Below, piece after piece: positions 22,901 through 33,334 of a stretch of 64,000 nucleotides of DNA. The notes beneath the pieces were generated by a model that saw nothing but the letters and a program-made list of their open reading frames with translations, ran no database searches and was not told the DNA's origin. Position 1 is the first letter of the stretch. Every line of letters begins with the position of its first letter. Both the position numbers and the translations under genes were made by a program. This DNA is from Neoceratodus forsteri. Its lineage: Eukaryota > Chordata > Ceratodontiformes > Ceratodontidae. The stretch is from contig JADMNL010000023.1 in assembly GCA_016271365.2 (NCBI GenBank), forward strand, positions 607,442,001 through 607,506,000, in the 5' to 3' direction.

Positions 22901-24299
22901 TAGGTCCTCAGCGTGCTGTAAATCTGACAAAATGTCCATAAATACTTCTGAATCATCTAGAACCAGTCAATCTGAAGAACCTTTTCTCCTGCAGTCAGGA
23001 TGTCCTGCTCTCCAGCGCTCCACTCAAGTGGCCATGGCTCACAGTCAGCAAGTCCCCCTACTGCCAGCAATGCAGTAAGAGAATTTCCCAGTGTCCTGGC
23101 CAAATTTCCTCATTCACTAAAAATACCACCAACAACTTAATCTGGTTCTAAGATCAGTTGGCATTCCTATGTATCCTGGCCCCTGGCTGTGCCTGAAAAT
23201 AGGCAGGGTCTGTCTAGTGCACTTACCTGGTCACAAAAATTAAATAATAATAATAAACAATAATAATGTTCTGGAGATGGGAGTTGTTCTGCTTTTTCTC
23301 CAAGCCTTCACTGATTACCTCAGTCCAGGTCCCTTGTTCATAGGACAGATAAGTCAGTGTAATGCACTACATCAACAAGCAAGGGGCACTCATTCTTACC
23401 CCATGCAGGAAGCAAAAAGAGTGTGGTACTGGATAATGTCTCACAGCCTTCAGCTGTCAGTCTGTGCCAGATGTGCCAAAAACATTTTAGTAGACTGGAC
23501 AAAATGGTCTCAGTCAGGGGTACACAAATGGAAACTGCTGACCTCTGTGATAACCAACCTTTGCAAGGTGGGTCTTCCAGAGTTGGACCTTTTGTGTTCC
23601 CACACAACACAAAAATTGCAGTATTTCTGCCGCTCACTCCAGGGCTTGAGTTTTTGTTGAGATGCACTGTTCCTCTCCTGGAAAGGGATGCTCCTTTATG
23701 TATTCCCTCTGATTCCTATCATTCAGAGGATTCTAGTCAAACCATGGGTGAAGCATGTCAACCTAATATAAGTGGCCCCATCTGGCCCCACCAAATTTGG
23801 GTTCCATTCCCAAAGCATCTAGCTGGAAAACCTCCTGTTCAGCTATGCCTTTGTTGGGATCTATGGTCACAGGACAGGGATCCCTGGTTCATTCGATTAA
23901 TGATCTTTGCATCTGCATGGTTGGTTACCTAGAAAAAGGAGCAGCAGTAGGCAGGATGGAGGAAAAGCACATAATGGCAAAGGGGTAGGAACATGTTTGC
24001 TGTACTAGCAGCACATGGGAAGAGGACACAGGAGGCAATTGCAAAGGGATAGTACTCACAAAGAGGAGAGAAGAGAGTGAAGGGCATTACTAGTGGAGAG
24101 ACTGAGCATGGCATGGCAGGGAGGGATAATACTCAGAGAGATGAGGAGGGAGATGGAAGTTGGCAGAAAACAGTAGGAGGGAAGGGGTCTCAATTGAGAG
24201 GGCAGGGGACAACGGGGCAAATGGTAAAAGCACCATCTGAGTGGCCCCAGGAATGAGAACCTGGGTGGGGGTGGTGACAGCCACAAGAAAGAGGAGGGA

Positions 24300-24836
24300 G
24301 TGTACTGGTTTTGGGGGACCATACCTCAAGGGGATCAGATGGGGCAGCAAGGGGAGAGGCACAGTCGGATGTGGGTGGAGTCCATAGCGGGACTAAAGGC
24401 AGACAATGCAGGACAGGCAATCCTAAGGTGCATAAGGAGGAGTAGGAGGAAATCACACATTGTGGTACATGTGGTAACAAATGACCTAGGGAGAAAATGA
24501 TGGAGGTAACAAGAGAGGACTGAGGAGTGGATAGGTTGTGCTAGGACATTGGGGAGTTCATGGTCTTCCAAGGAGCTCCCAGTACCCTGCACAAGCACAG
24601 CAAGGAAGGAGGGGATTAGGGAGTTAAACACATGGTTGGTAGAATGGTGTCAAACTAAGGGGTATGGGATTGTGAATGGCTGGGGCAGTACCTGGAATAA
24701 TAACAATCTGTTTGCAAGGGATAGGCTGCCTGAGTGGGGAGGGAAGGAGGTATTAAAGCAAAGACTGGGGAGGTATATTGCAAACAAAGGTGGATTTAAA
24801 CTGATGGGGGGGGTGGTAAGGACAGCAGGTAGGTAG
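24300..24836 (+). pseudogene. CR1 ORF1 esterase-like domain, catalytic His lost
   Basis: Frame 24300-24500 contains SHIVVHVVTNDLG (family HVGTND). Frame 24549-24836 contains LPVPCTSTARKEGIRELNTW, NNNLFARDRL and LKQRLGRYIA. The terminal block that should read DxLHLS reads DRLPEW, so the catalytic His is missing. A frameshift lies between the two frames. Confidence 0.7.
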
Positions 24837-25176
24837 GAACTGATAGAGAGAAGTCACAGCCTACCCCCCAGGCTAGCAGGGAAGGATTTGGGGTGGCAGA
24901 AAGGAGGGAGGAGAAGGGAGGAGATGGAGGCCAGTAAAGGGAAGGGGCAGGATGGAGGGTGGTCTCACTAAATGCAAGAAGCTTAGGTAACAAGTCAGCA
25001 GAGCTACAGGCACTTTTAGCAGTGTGGAGGGTGGATATTGCAGCTGTCACAGAAATGTGACAACTGAGCACTGGAACTGGGATCTGGCATTCCCAGGATA
25101 CAAATTATATAGAAAGGACTGTAAGGAGGTGGGGGATGGGGTGGCAGTCTATGTGAGGGACTGGATCAAATGCACA

Positions 25177-25495
25177 AGAGACATAGAAACATAGAATTTG
25201 ATGGCAGATAAGGACCGCTGGCTCACCCAGTCTGCCCATTTCCTACCTAATGGATAAGCTGCAGATCCTAGTTAACCAGCAGCCTACTTCTTCCTACCCC
25301 CAGCCCCTAGAGTTGCCTTTATGACTGTCCCATGCATGCTTGAATTCCACCACTGTTTTTGACTCCACAACCTCCTCCAGAAGGCCGTTCCATGCATCCA
25401 CAACCTCTCTCTGCGAAAAAATACTCCTTAAGTTACCTCTGAGCAGCCTACCTTCTATCTTCAAATTGTGCCTCTTGTTCTTGCACACCCACGAG
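25177..25495 (-). mobile_element. CR1 3'-end fragment (minus), inside the plus-strand CR1
   Basis: A 5'-truncated copy of about 320 bp, nearly identical in layout to the 3' end of the CR1 at 45993. On the plus strand it begins ACATAGAAACATAGAATTTG and includes GCAGATCCTAGTTAACCAGC. It interrupts the host CR1 before its endonuclease. Confidence 0.85.
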
Positions 25496-25639
25496 GGGAA
25501 GAAAGGAGAACAGAGGCAATCTTGCTGCAGCTCCTAGACTTAAGGGTAGGAAACTGAGGTTTGGGAGCTATACAGGCTGCCGTCCCAGCCTGAGAAGTTT
25601 GACAGGGAATTAATGGGACAAATCTGAAAGGTATGTAGA

Positions 25640-27700
25640 AAAGGGAAGAGGGTCATCGTGGGGATTTCAACTTGCCGGGGTTGACTGAGCTTTCGTCACT
25701 CCAGTGATAGGGACCAAGTGCTCCTGGATGCCATCCAGGAGGGTCCCCTGACACAGTTGGTTAGTGTATCACTAGGCTAAAACAACACTTTAGATCTGGT
25801 ATTGCTCGAATGGGAGGCAGTAAGGGAAATAAAGGTGGAGGACCCACTAGCAGACAGCGATCACCAAATGGTGTGGTTTAATATCACAATGTGTGGGGAG
25901 CCAGAGAAATCAGTTACTCTGGTGGTAAACTTCAGGGGCTGGACTTTGGGAGCAATGCAAGAAGTACTGAAAAGGAAACTGGAGGGCATAAGGTAGGAGA
26001 TGGAAATGGAGCAGAAATGGGACATTATTAAATGAGGGATTACAGAGGCAACATAAGCCTGCACCAAGACACAGAGTAAAAGAAGCAGAGCAAGGAAACC
26101 ATGCTGGTTGAACAGTGAGGTAGTGGAGGTGGTGAGGGCAAATGAGAGGTGCACCAGAGGTATTGGAGGATGGGGAAGGAAATGGACATGGAGGAGTATG
26201 CAAGATGGTCCAGGGAGGTGACCAGAAAAGTGAGAGAAGCCAAGGCCCAGAGGGAGCTGAGATTAGCGAGGGAAAGAACGGGGGAGAAAGACTTTTCAGA
26301 TACATCAGGAGAAAAGGAAGTGCAAGGAGACAATAGTGAGAATAAAAAGGGTGGGAGGGGACAGAAAAGGGGAGGAACAGATGGAAGCACTGAATGAATG
26401 CTTTGCTCTGTGTTCTTGGAAGAAAAGGGGGAACCACTACCACCATGGGCTGGGAGGGTGCAGAAGTGGGATGGGGTCAGAGGAGGTGACGGAAGAATTG
26501 AGGCAAGTAGATTCCTAGAGGGACTGAGGGCACTGAAGGTAGACAAGGCACTAGGGCCTACTGGTATCCACCCAGGGTGCTGAGGAAGATGGCTGGAGGT
26601 GTTGGGCGAGCCACTGGCAGATCTGTACAGCACCTCACTTGAGTCAGGATGTGCACCAATGGACTGGAGGATGACACATGTAGTACCATTACACAAGAGC
26701 AGACCAAGGGATGAACCTGTAATTATTGTCTAGTAAGTCTCACCCCCATAGTGTGCAAACTCATGGAAATTATACTAAAGGAAAGACTGGTGTCATACCT
26801 GGAGGACAATGGCTTCCAGGATGTGAGGCAGCATGGGTTCATTTCAGGGAAATCTTGTCAAACCAGCCTGATACAATATTATGACTGGGTGACAGGTGAG
26901 CTGGATAATGGTCATGCAATGGATGTTCTTACTTGAACTTCAGCAAGGTATTTGATTTGGTATTCTCATGGGTGACTTGGGGGAAGCTAACTGGTGTAGG
27001 GTAGTGGCAAAAATGATGAACTGGATTACAAGCTGGTTGAATGGGAGGCTGCAACTGGTGGTGGTGAGAGGGAGCTCTCAACCCAAGGCCAGTGATGAGT
27101 GGGGTGCCACAGGGTTCTGTGTTGGGGCCAGTATTATTTGGGCTCTTCATATCAGACATTGCACACAGGGTAGTGAGCGAGGTAAGTCTGTTCACTGACA
27201 ACACCAAAATCAGAGCAGTGGTAGATGGAGGGAGGGATGGAAGCAGCTGCAGGGCGACATAAGCAAGCTAGAGGAGTGGTCAGAGAGGTGGCATCTGGGG
27301 TTCAATGCAAAGATGTGTAAGGTTATGCACTTTGGGGTGAAGAACCCAAGGAGAGAATACTGGCTGGGGGGTAGCTTGGGATCACTGAGGAGGAGAAGGA
27401 CCTAGGGTAATGATAACAGGGACCATGAACAACAGTGCCCAGTGCAGGAGAGCAGCTGCAAAAGTGAACAAAATGTTGGGGGCATAGTGAGTTTTTTTTT
27501 TGTCCAGGCAAAGAGAAGTGATCTTGCCCTCCACCAGATGCTGGTAAGGCAGCACTTAGAGTATTGTGTGCAGTTTTGGAGGCCATACCCAAAGCGCTAC
27601 ATCAGGCTACTGGAGGGGTGCAGAGGAGGGCAACAAAGATGATATGTGGAATGAAAGGGAGTACTATGAGAGCAGGCTGGGAGAACTGAATATGTACATC
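25640..27700 (+). pseudogene. CR1 ORF2 (plus strand), broken
   Basis: An endonuclease remnant near 25640-25890 (TLDLVLL-like, DPLADSDHQMVWFNI) is followed by LRALKVDKALGPTGIHP (26523), VCKLMEIILKERLVSYLED (26752), DVRQHGFISGKSCQTSLIQY (26817), a GVPQGSV-like block (about 27100), LFTDNTKI where the family has LFADDTKI (27187), and LVRQHLEYCVQFW (27541). The active-site Asp pair is damaged (TDN). The long minus-strand frames over 25900-26700 are shadows of this gene's purine-rich codons. Confidence 0.75.
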
Positions 27701-28085
27701 CTGGAGGATAAAAGGGACGAGGGACATGATAGAAAGGATCAATATGGGTTGGGCAGATGGGGTCTTTAAGCTAAGAAGGGTGAGGGACACCAGGTAACGG
27801 GCTGAGAATAAAGCTGGAAAGATTGAGGAGTGGAAATGAGGAGACACTATTTCACAGAGAGGGTGGTAGCAAAATGGAATGCACTACCAGAATGAATGAT
27901 ATCATGTAAATCTGTGAACAGCTTTAAAAGGCATGGGACAGGGAACAGGGGACAGTGAGGGTGGGGTAGTTGGGGGTGACAGTGGATGACAAATGGGGGC
28001 AGCTGCAAACTAGGGGTGCTAGCTGCACACTTGAGCAGACATAGACTGGGTGGTCTGTTTCTGCTGGTACATTCATATGTTCAAG

Positions 28086-29300
28086 ACAAGTTCATATGCA
28101 TGTCTCCTGAAGACATAGACATTGCTAATTTTAGATCTCCTCCCAGTTGGCTGTCTTTCTTGTGACTAGAAAGCCTTCCACAAGACACATCTGTTCTTTA
28201 AAATGAAAGTGTTTCTCCATATGGTGTGCTTCCTGTTCAGATGACCTATTTACATGTCCTGTCAATATTGTGCTGGCCTACCTCCTAACTCTATCTGACT
28301 CTGGTCTCCAATATGCATCCATTAAGGTGCACTTACTGTTCCTGCCGTCTCGGTGTTCCATGCTGCTACTGATGGGCACATGATGGCACAGCTGGAAGTG
28401 TCCGCACATTCTAAAGGGCATCATGCACATATGTCCCTATTTGTAGTCTGTGACTGCCTTTGAGACATGAATTTCATCCTTGAGAAATTGACTCTGGCTC
28501 TGTTTGAGCTTAATGCAACTTATGAGATGCATCTGCTTTAATGGAAAACATTGATTGTGTTCACCATAACTTCAGCTTTCAGAATGTCCAAGCTTCAGGT
28601 TCTGATGCATGAGCCTCCTTATCTAATTTTTCACAACAATAGGGTATTCTTGCAATTTAATCCATGTTTTCTACTGAAAATGATCTTGGATTTCCTCTAA
28701 ATCAGACTGTCAGCCTTCCTGTGTTTCATCCAGGGCATGCTAACAAAAGTGAAGCACTTATACTCTTAATGTATGTAGGACACTGTTTTATTTCAATCAC
28801 ACCAAGGGCTGCAGAAAGTATTCCCAGCTCTTTGTCTCATTTGCCCGTGGAAAAGAGGGCACCCCATGTCTAAATATTGCCTGTCCAAATGGCTGGCTCA
28901 TTCTATTGAGCTCATTTATCAGAAGTATGGTAAAGAACTCCTGGTGATGCGCCTGGCCACCTACATGTGGTATAGCCACTTTTGTTGTCTACATTCAGAA
29001 TGGTTTGCAGCTGACATACTGTATGCGCCACTGCCATGCGGAGCACTGTGCATACTATCATTAACATTACAATCTAGACTTCACCTTATGGAGACGTGCT
29101 GATTTTGGTCTTGCTGTTCTACAAGGCCTTCTGTCCTGACTGCAGATCAGATAATGCCATCCTCCCTGGGCACCTTGTGTACTGCTTGGAAATAGTTTTA
29201 AAGGTGTCTCAATGGAGGAGAGGGACTCAAAGAAGACAGAGCATTTACTTACCAGAACAGCAGATCTTTGTGACAATCTCCTCCATTTGGCCATAGTGCA
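28086..29300 (+). pseudogene. DIRS-type tyrosine recombinase, broken
   Basis: Plus-strand frames after the CR1 insertion resemble the YR domain that integrates DIRS/Ngaro elements. An N-terminal core-binding part at about 28225-28440 (LTLSDSGLQYASIKVHLLFL) is followed by KSEALILLMYVGHCFISIT (28755), CLSKWLAHSIELIYQKYGKE (28885) and VMRLATYMWYSHFCCLHSEW...ADI (28945). The last corresponds to the family's AHSTR...W...ADI. The catalytic Arg of the H-x-x-R box is not preserved and several stops occur. Integrase chemistry through a Tyr nucleophile is family knowledge; no Tyr can be assigned confidently. Confidence 0.6.
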
Positions 29301-30723
29301 CCCACCCTCCTTCCCCTTTCAGTTGCTGTGGTATTTGCTGGCTGTTTGTCCACTGCCTTGTCTGGAGGTGTCCATAAGTGCCTTATGTTTGATATTGCCC
29401 TGTCCCATGCCTCTTCATGTGTGCCTGGTACTGGTGTGGTCTTCTGGTTTCTCACAGTAGAGGTTGTCTAAGCTTGTCTCAAGTGTGAAACTGAGGAGCC
29501 AAGGGGACACTCATGTTTTATAGGTACTGACATTGTATGTCATCGTGGGTGGCTACCAGCTAGCAAAGGTTTCCAAATGGTCCTGATGTCGATGGCTTAC
29601 AGTTCCAAAGATTGGCCTAATGGAGGAGAGTCTCTTGAAGATCTACAACTACTGATAAGTATCTGCTCTTTTCTAGCTATCCTAATGAGTTTAAGCTTTG
29701 CCCAGCTATGCTCTAGCTTGTTAAGAAAAGTTTTCAGCAACTAACATTACGCATATTTTTGGGGACAAGAATGTTTGTGTCTTCAAGGAGAATGGAGTCT
29801 GCAATATCTTGATTTGTAAGTCTGTGCTTTCATCATCTGTATTATTTATTCAGAGATATTTTTAACTATAGCCTATGACCTACTGAACACGCCTCCCACT
29901 GTATATCCCAGCTTGTTTGCTTTTTCCCATTGCAGTCTCAGTTCTTCTAGTTTATTTCACCTATAGTACAGCAACTCTGAACTTTCCTCCTCATATATTA
30001 CAAATAAGCTGCTGTATAACTCAGATTGGAAGACCTGAAAATGTAATCTGGGATTTTCTTTTTAGTCTAAAGCTGAAAATCAGTAATGCAGTATAAAAGT
30101 TAAAAACAAACGGTATAGTTCTTTCTCTGATACACAGTAAAATGGTTTCTAAAACATTACTGCATGTGGCAAAACCCCACCTAGGGTTGGAAAACTAAAC
30201 AATCAAAATTGAAGATTATGCAATTCTATTTTTCATATTTGTGGAAAAATGCAGATTTGGGAACTTTTTGGGGGCAAAGTTCACACTTGAAGTTGCAGTA
30301 GCAGAATTCTACTTCTTGTACCAAATGCATAAGCTCATACTTTCAAGTCAAAGTACATTACTTGAGGAATTAGATTTTAGGTTGTCATTTTGACAGACTT
30401 TTCTACAAGCTGTGATCTTGTAGATTGTTTCTTCCGTAAGCTGTGGACAATACTGTTTTCCAAATCATGTCCTTAACTTGAGAAAATTATGTAAACATTG
30501 CAAACTGTTTTCATGCATTTTGTGAAATACGAGGATTTGAACATTTGCAACTTCACCAAGCCCTAATCATAATCTACAGTATCTTAAAAATAAGTAAAAT
30601 CCTTTTCAAAGACTGATTCCCAAATGAGTCAGAGGCCGTAACTTCACAAAAGTTTATACAAAAGCTTAAGTTCTTGATATTAAGGTCACAACAATAGCAA
30701 ATACCAAACAAAGATATAGTAAG

Positions 30724-31201
30724 CTAACCCAGTGGAAAAGCAGTTGCGCTTCCTCCCTCCGGTGACCCAGTTTGGGAACGGACAGGGTTGCTTGGTGGGC
30801 TGTCAAGGTGAGGGAGGATCAACACCTGATGGATTCTCTCCTTCCTTGGGGAGGGATGAGACCAGTTCTCACTGCAGAGGGCTGTTACCTGGCACAGGCC
30901 AGGCAGCAGCACAGTGGAGTGCACACAGACAGGCAGGGCTGGAGCATGACATCCTGTGCTGCTGCCTGGCCTGTGCCAGGTAACAGCCTCTGCAGTGGGA
31001 ACTTCAATGAGGGAAATGCTAGGTTGCTACATGTCAACACATCTTGTAGGCTGTTGCATGCCCAACATGGCTAAGCATCTAGCAAACAAAGGTCCAGTGC
31101 AAATGGTGGATACCCGGTAAGTCTGTGAGGTTGGTGATTGGAATGGGGGGCCGACGAGCAGATACTGGTGACAGGAGCAGAAAATACTGATAGAAAAAAA
31201 G
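30724..31201 (+). mobile_element. tRNA-type SINE, family 2, copy C, carrying a foldback
   Basis: Head CCCAGTGGAAAAGCAGTTGC with a B-box-like AGTTTGGGAAC, ending in ACTGATAGAAAAAAAGG. Target duplication is about ATATAGTAA (left) and TATACAGTAA (right). It is the third copy lying within the same DIRS element. Confidence 0.55.
30870..30997. repeat. 44-bp near-perfect inverted repeat (39-nt loop)
   Basis: Left arm 30870-30914 and right arm 30954-30997 are reverse complements with a single-base indel. The shared core is TTACCTGGCACAGGCCAGGC. It would fold into a strong GC-rich hairpin. Confidence 0.9.
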
Positions 31202-31245
31202 GATTATACAGTAAAAATGTATAATTCAGGGCCCTGAGACTGACA

Positions 31246-32089
31246 ACAATATTTAATATTACAGAAAGTTGTTCTGTGTCAGTTACCACCAATCTACATT
31301 TTGCTGTACTTCTCACTGCCTATGAACTGTACAAATCTTTTTTAACTTTGATTCCTGATCTTGTTACATTGAAATCTTGGGTTTTATGTTTGGTATAGTT
31401 TGGCAAAAGAATCCAGTGTTTCTCTTCATGATTTGAGAAGATCAATGTCTGTAGAAGCAGTTTCTTTAACCTGCTTCACTACACACTGTTGGAGCTGGTG
31501 AGGCAGTTACATCATCACAGCATCACTCCTGTACACAAAACGGATACCACCACATCACAATTGAAAATCTTTTATCAGTTTCACTGAAGACATTTACTAA
31601 ATATAATGCAGCAGTTTACATGCTGGATCCTTACAGTAACATGTACAATAATCATATAGGAATGGTTCACATTCCTCTAAGCTTTCTATGAGTTGTAAGT
31701 CGGCGAGATCTGGGAACTTTACATCTACAGTGCTTGCAGTATGAGCTCTAACCTTTCTATCAAAACTAGCTATGACAATCTGCACAGGACAAGCACATGA
31801 TGCTCGGACTGAGGGCGGGTACCACTGCATGGAGGATGCAGCCAATTCAAATGTATTTGTAAGATGTTTCTGTGACCAATGATACAAAATATTCATTTAT
31901 GCAGTCAGCTGTTTATTCCACCTTGGTTATTGTCACAACTATCCTGATCTTTCTGAGGCCCAACAGTTGCCTGGGTTTTCTCACTTCATTTGCCTAACTG
32001 AAGAGCTTTTACTATTGGATTTGATTTCAAGTGCTATCTGTTCCTCTGTGATTTGTTTTCATAGTTCTGATAGAATGTTACAAGCAAAG
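31246..32089. other. No recognised feature
   Basis: AT-rich sequence. A 99-codon minus-strand frame (31597-31896) has several Cys but matches no family I know, has no splice-site context and is not supported as a gene. Confidence 0.5.
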
Positions 32090-32760
32090 AAGACCAAGAG
32101 ACCTCTTAAATGCATGCCCCTTTACACAAGGGGGATGCTGAGGTACAGGATATAAAATAATCATCTAACCTGGCCTTGAAGGTCTCCATGTCTCTATTAC
32201 CCGCCACATCAAGGGAAGACTGTTTCCAGACTGCAACTATTCTCTGATTGTACCAGTACACCCTATGCTGGGTGTTACATATTTCCCCATGCGCTCTTGT
32301 ATTGTAGCTGTGTACCTTTACCTGACAGCCCAAACAATCCCATAGGATGTCATTGGTAAGTGCTCCAAAGAGTAAACTAAGGTCTCCCTAAGCCTTCTGT
32401 ACTGCAAAGAAAACAAGCACAGGGCACTAACCCTGCTCTCATAATTCAAATTTCTCTGACTAGTAATTATCCTAGTTGCACTTTTCCATACTCTTTCAAG
32501 AGCATTGGCCTCTGCCTTGGAATAGGGCAACCATACTTGATACAGTATTCCAAATGAGGTCTCACGAGAGATGTATACAGTGGAATCACTACCTGTCTGT
32601 CTCTGTTTGCACCCACCCCTGATTTTGCATGCACTCCTGGAAGTTAGCCCTGTAATTCTGTTTTTACTGGAGTCTTGCAATGTACTCATCTTGTGTATCC
32701 ACAGCACTTTTCCCTGATTATGTTGAATGGATGCTTCCCACTGCATCAACACTGGTGGGT
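32090..32760 (-). mobile_element. CR1/L2-like LINE 3' fragment (RT C-terminal region)
   Basis: The minus-strand frame 32318-32752 contains ALERVWKSATRIITSQRNLN and LFSLQYRRLRETLVY, equivalent to the LExVQRRATRLI...LxSLEYRRLRGDLI end of CR1/L2-type ORF2. It is followed by FKARLDDYF near 32165. It is strongly 5' truncated; subfamily unclear. Confidence 0.7.
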
Positions 32761-33334
32761 GCTACTACTACTGCCCTTTCTCTAGTGTGAGATACACTTT
32801 TATTAACACATAGAAGATATGTCTGAGAGAGTACTGTACATGATCATGGAGTTCCAACTACTAAATGGACCAGATGGGAGAAGTATACACAGATGTTTGA
32901 GCTGGTAAGTGCAAGCAGAAGCTGTGAAAGGAGATCTTGTCAATCTTAAGGACCAACCTTTTCTTAAATCTGTTGCAGCATTTCTTCTATTACTTAGCCT
33001 AGTCTATCCTTTACAATTTCTAGTCTATAAAGTTGGCCACCTATGGGCACCCCCTCCGTTCTTGACTATGCTATAGTGTCCTCTTTAATTTTCCTTTCCC
33101 TCTCAGGTCCTCATACAGGAGGTTATTGCGGTGACCTCCAAGCTGATGTAAAACAACTGGCTGTGCTCCTCATAGTTGCATTTAGTATGCAATAGGACTA
33201 TGTCTTAATATACCTTGATTTCTATGCCTATGTGTATGAAACCTGTAAATGTTGAAAATGCCATGGCACTAGGTGTTTTCGATAATGGTAAAATTACTAG
33301 GGACTGTATTATAAAATTAAATTACGGGAAGAGA
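32761..33334. other. No recognised feature
   Basis: AT-rich intronic-type sequence without coding blocks, tandem repeats or element ends that I can identify. Confidence 0.5.

Larger units (their letters stand above)
12002..23074 (-). mobile_element. L1-Tx1-clade LINE, copy 2, near full length, split by a CR1
   Basis: On the minus strand: 5' end near 23074, ORF1 about 22900-20600, ORF2 about 20600-18424 and, after a CR1 insertion, 13451-12002. The 3' end meets the V-SINE at 12002. The SINE core motif GTAGGGAATTT (left) and GTAAGAGAATTT (right) flanks it as an 11-12 bp target duplication. Without the CR1 the element is about 6.1 kb, a full-length size for L1-Tx1. Frameshifts and stops are numerous. 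Confidence 0.8.
11750..23262 (+). mobile_element. V-SINE, split by a Tx1 LINE (5' part 11750-12001, 3' part 23075-23262)
   Basis: The 5' part has a tRNA-derived head with an A box (TGGCTCAGTAGG, 11755-11766) and a B box (GGTTCAGTTCC, 11808-11818). It continues into the V-SINE core (TCGGATGAGACATTAAACTG, GTTAAAGATCCCATGGCACT) and stops at GTAGGGAATTT (11991-12001). The 3' part restarts with GTAAGAGAATTTCC (23075) and runs to a TAAATAATAATAA tail. The uninterrupted copy at 35934-36350 confirms that the two parts are one unit. The SINE itself interrupts the DIRS RNase H region. Confidence 0.85.
9600..23932 (+). pseudogene. DIRS-type reverse transcriptase/RNase H, split into three pieces
   Basis: Piece 1 (9640-9845) has DSIPDTFWLQV and PVLDCRDLNKF, matching the family's PVLDLRDLNKF palm start. 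Piece 2 (11045-11745) has VLLFGLTSALHVF, the active-site region YLEERLVNGPSRE (11185-11223), QLFEELGAMV, QYIGAVLDTAVGRAFLPAEK and a DASADPHKDAS-like RNase H start. Piece 3 (23263-23932) has NVLEMGVVLLFLQAFTDYL, ARGTHS, EAKRVWYWIMSHSLQLS, LPELDLLCSHTTQKLQYF and IWPHQIWVPF. Between piece 1 and 2 lies a DNA transposon. Between 2 and 3 lies a V-SINE carrying a Tx1 carrying a CR1. The catalytic YLDD is YLEE, so it could not polymerise even apart from the breaks. Confidence 0.75.
23933..28085 (+). mobile_element. CR1-type LINE (plus strand), inserted in the DIRS element
   Basis: Starts abruptly in the ORF1 region at about 23933 (5' truncated; compare the longer minus-strand relative 3607-5770). It runs through ORF1 and ORF2 and ends near 28085 with a tail containing CTGCTGGTACATTCATATG. 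DIRS coding blocks flank it on both sides (LMIFASAWLVT before, recombinase after). It contains a small minus-strand CR1 3' fragment at 25177-25495. Confidence 0.8.
5810..31245 (+). mobile_element. DIRS/Ngaro-type tyrosine-recombinase retroelement, spread over ~25 kb by nested insertions
   Basis: Collinear pieces on the plus strand are: left terminal repeat (5810-6995), gag-like ORF (7060-9215), reverse transcriptase (9600-9845 and 11045-11745), RNase H and RT C-terminal region (23263-23932), tyrosine recombinase (28086-29300) and right terminal repeat (29670-31245). Each break coincides with the boundary of a recognisable younger element, and reading resumes in order after each. Without the insertions the element would be roughly 6-7 kb. 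The RT motif expected as YLDDWLVKGPSRE reads YLEERLVNGPSRE at 11185, so both catalytic aspartates are lost. The terminal repeats look direct rather than inverted, which fits Ngaro/PAT-type split repeats better than classical DIRS-1. Confidence 0.8.
29670..31245 (+). repeat. Right terminal repeat of the DIRS-type element
   Basis: Collinear, same-orientation match to 5810-6995, with a SINE at 30724-31201 and about 400 bp without a left counterpart (about 30130-30560). After the SINE the match resumes at AAATGTATAATTCAGG, compared with AAATGTATAATACAGG at 6946. Confidence 0.6.

Noticed and set aside
11750..23262. Target-site duplication of the split V-SINE within the DIRS element
   Set aside because: Flanks (CACATGT at the left, ATAATGT at the right) share too little to call.
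25910..26696. Minus-strand frames of 178 and 218 codons, the longest in the window
   Set aside because: They are antisense to the purine-rich ORF2 of the plus-strand CR1, are Pro/Ser/Leu-rich by composition and have no recognisable domain.
31597..31896. Cys-containing 99-codon minus-strand frame as a possible second exon of the teneurin gene
   Set aside because: Cys spacing does not fit EGF or any other teneurin domain, and no acceptor/donor pair frames it.
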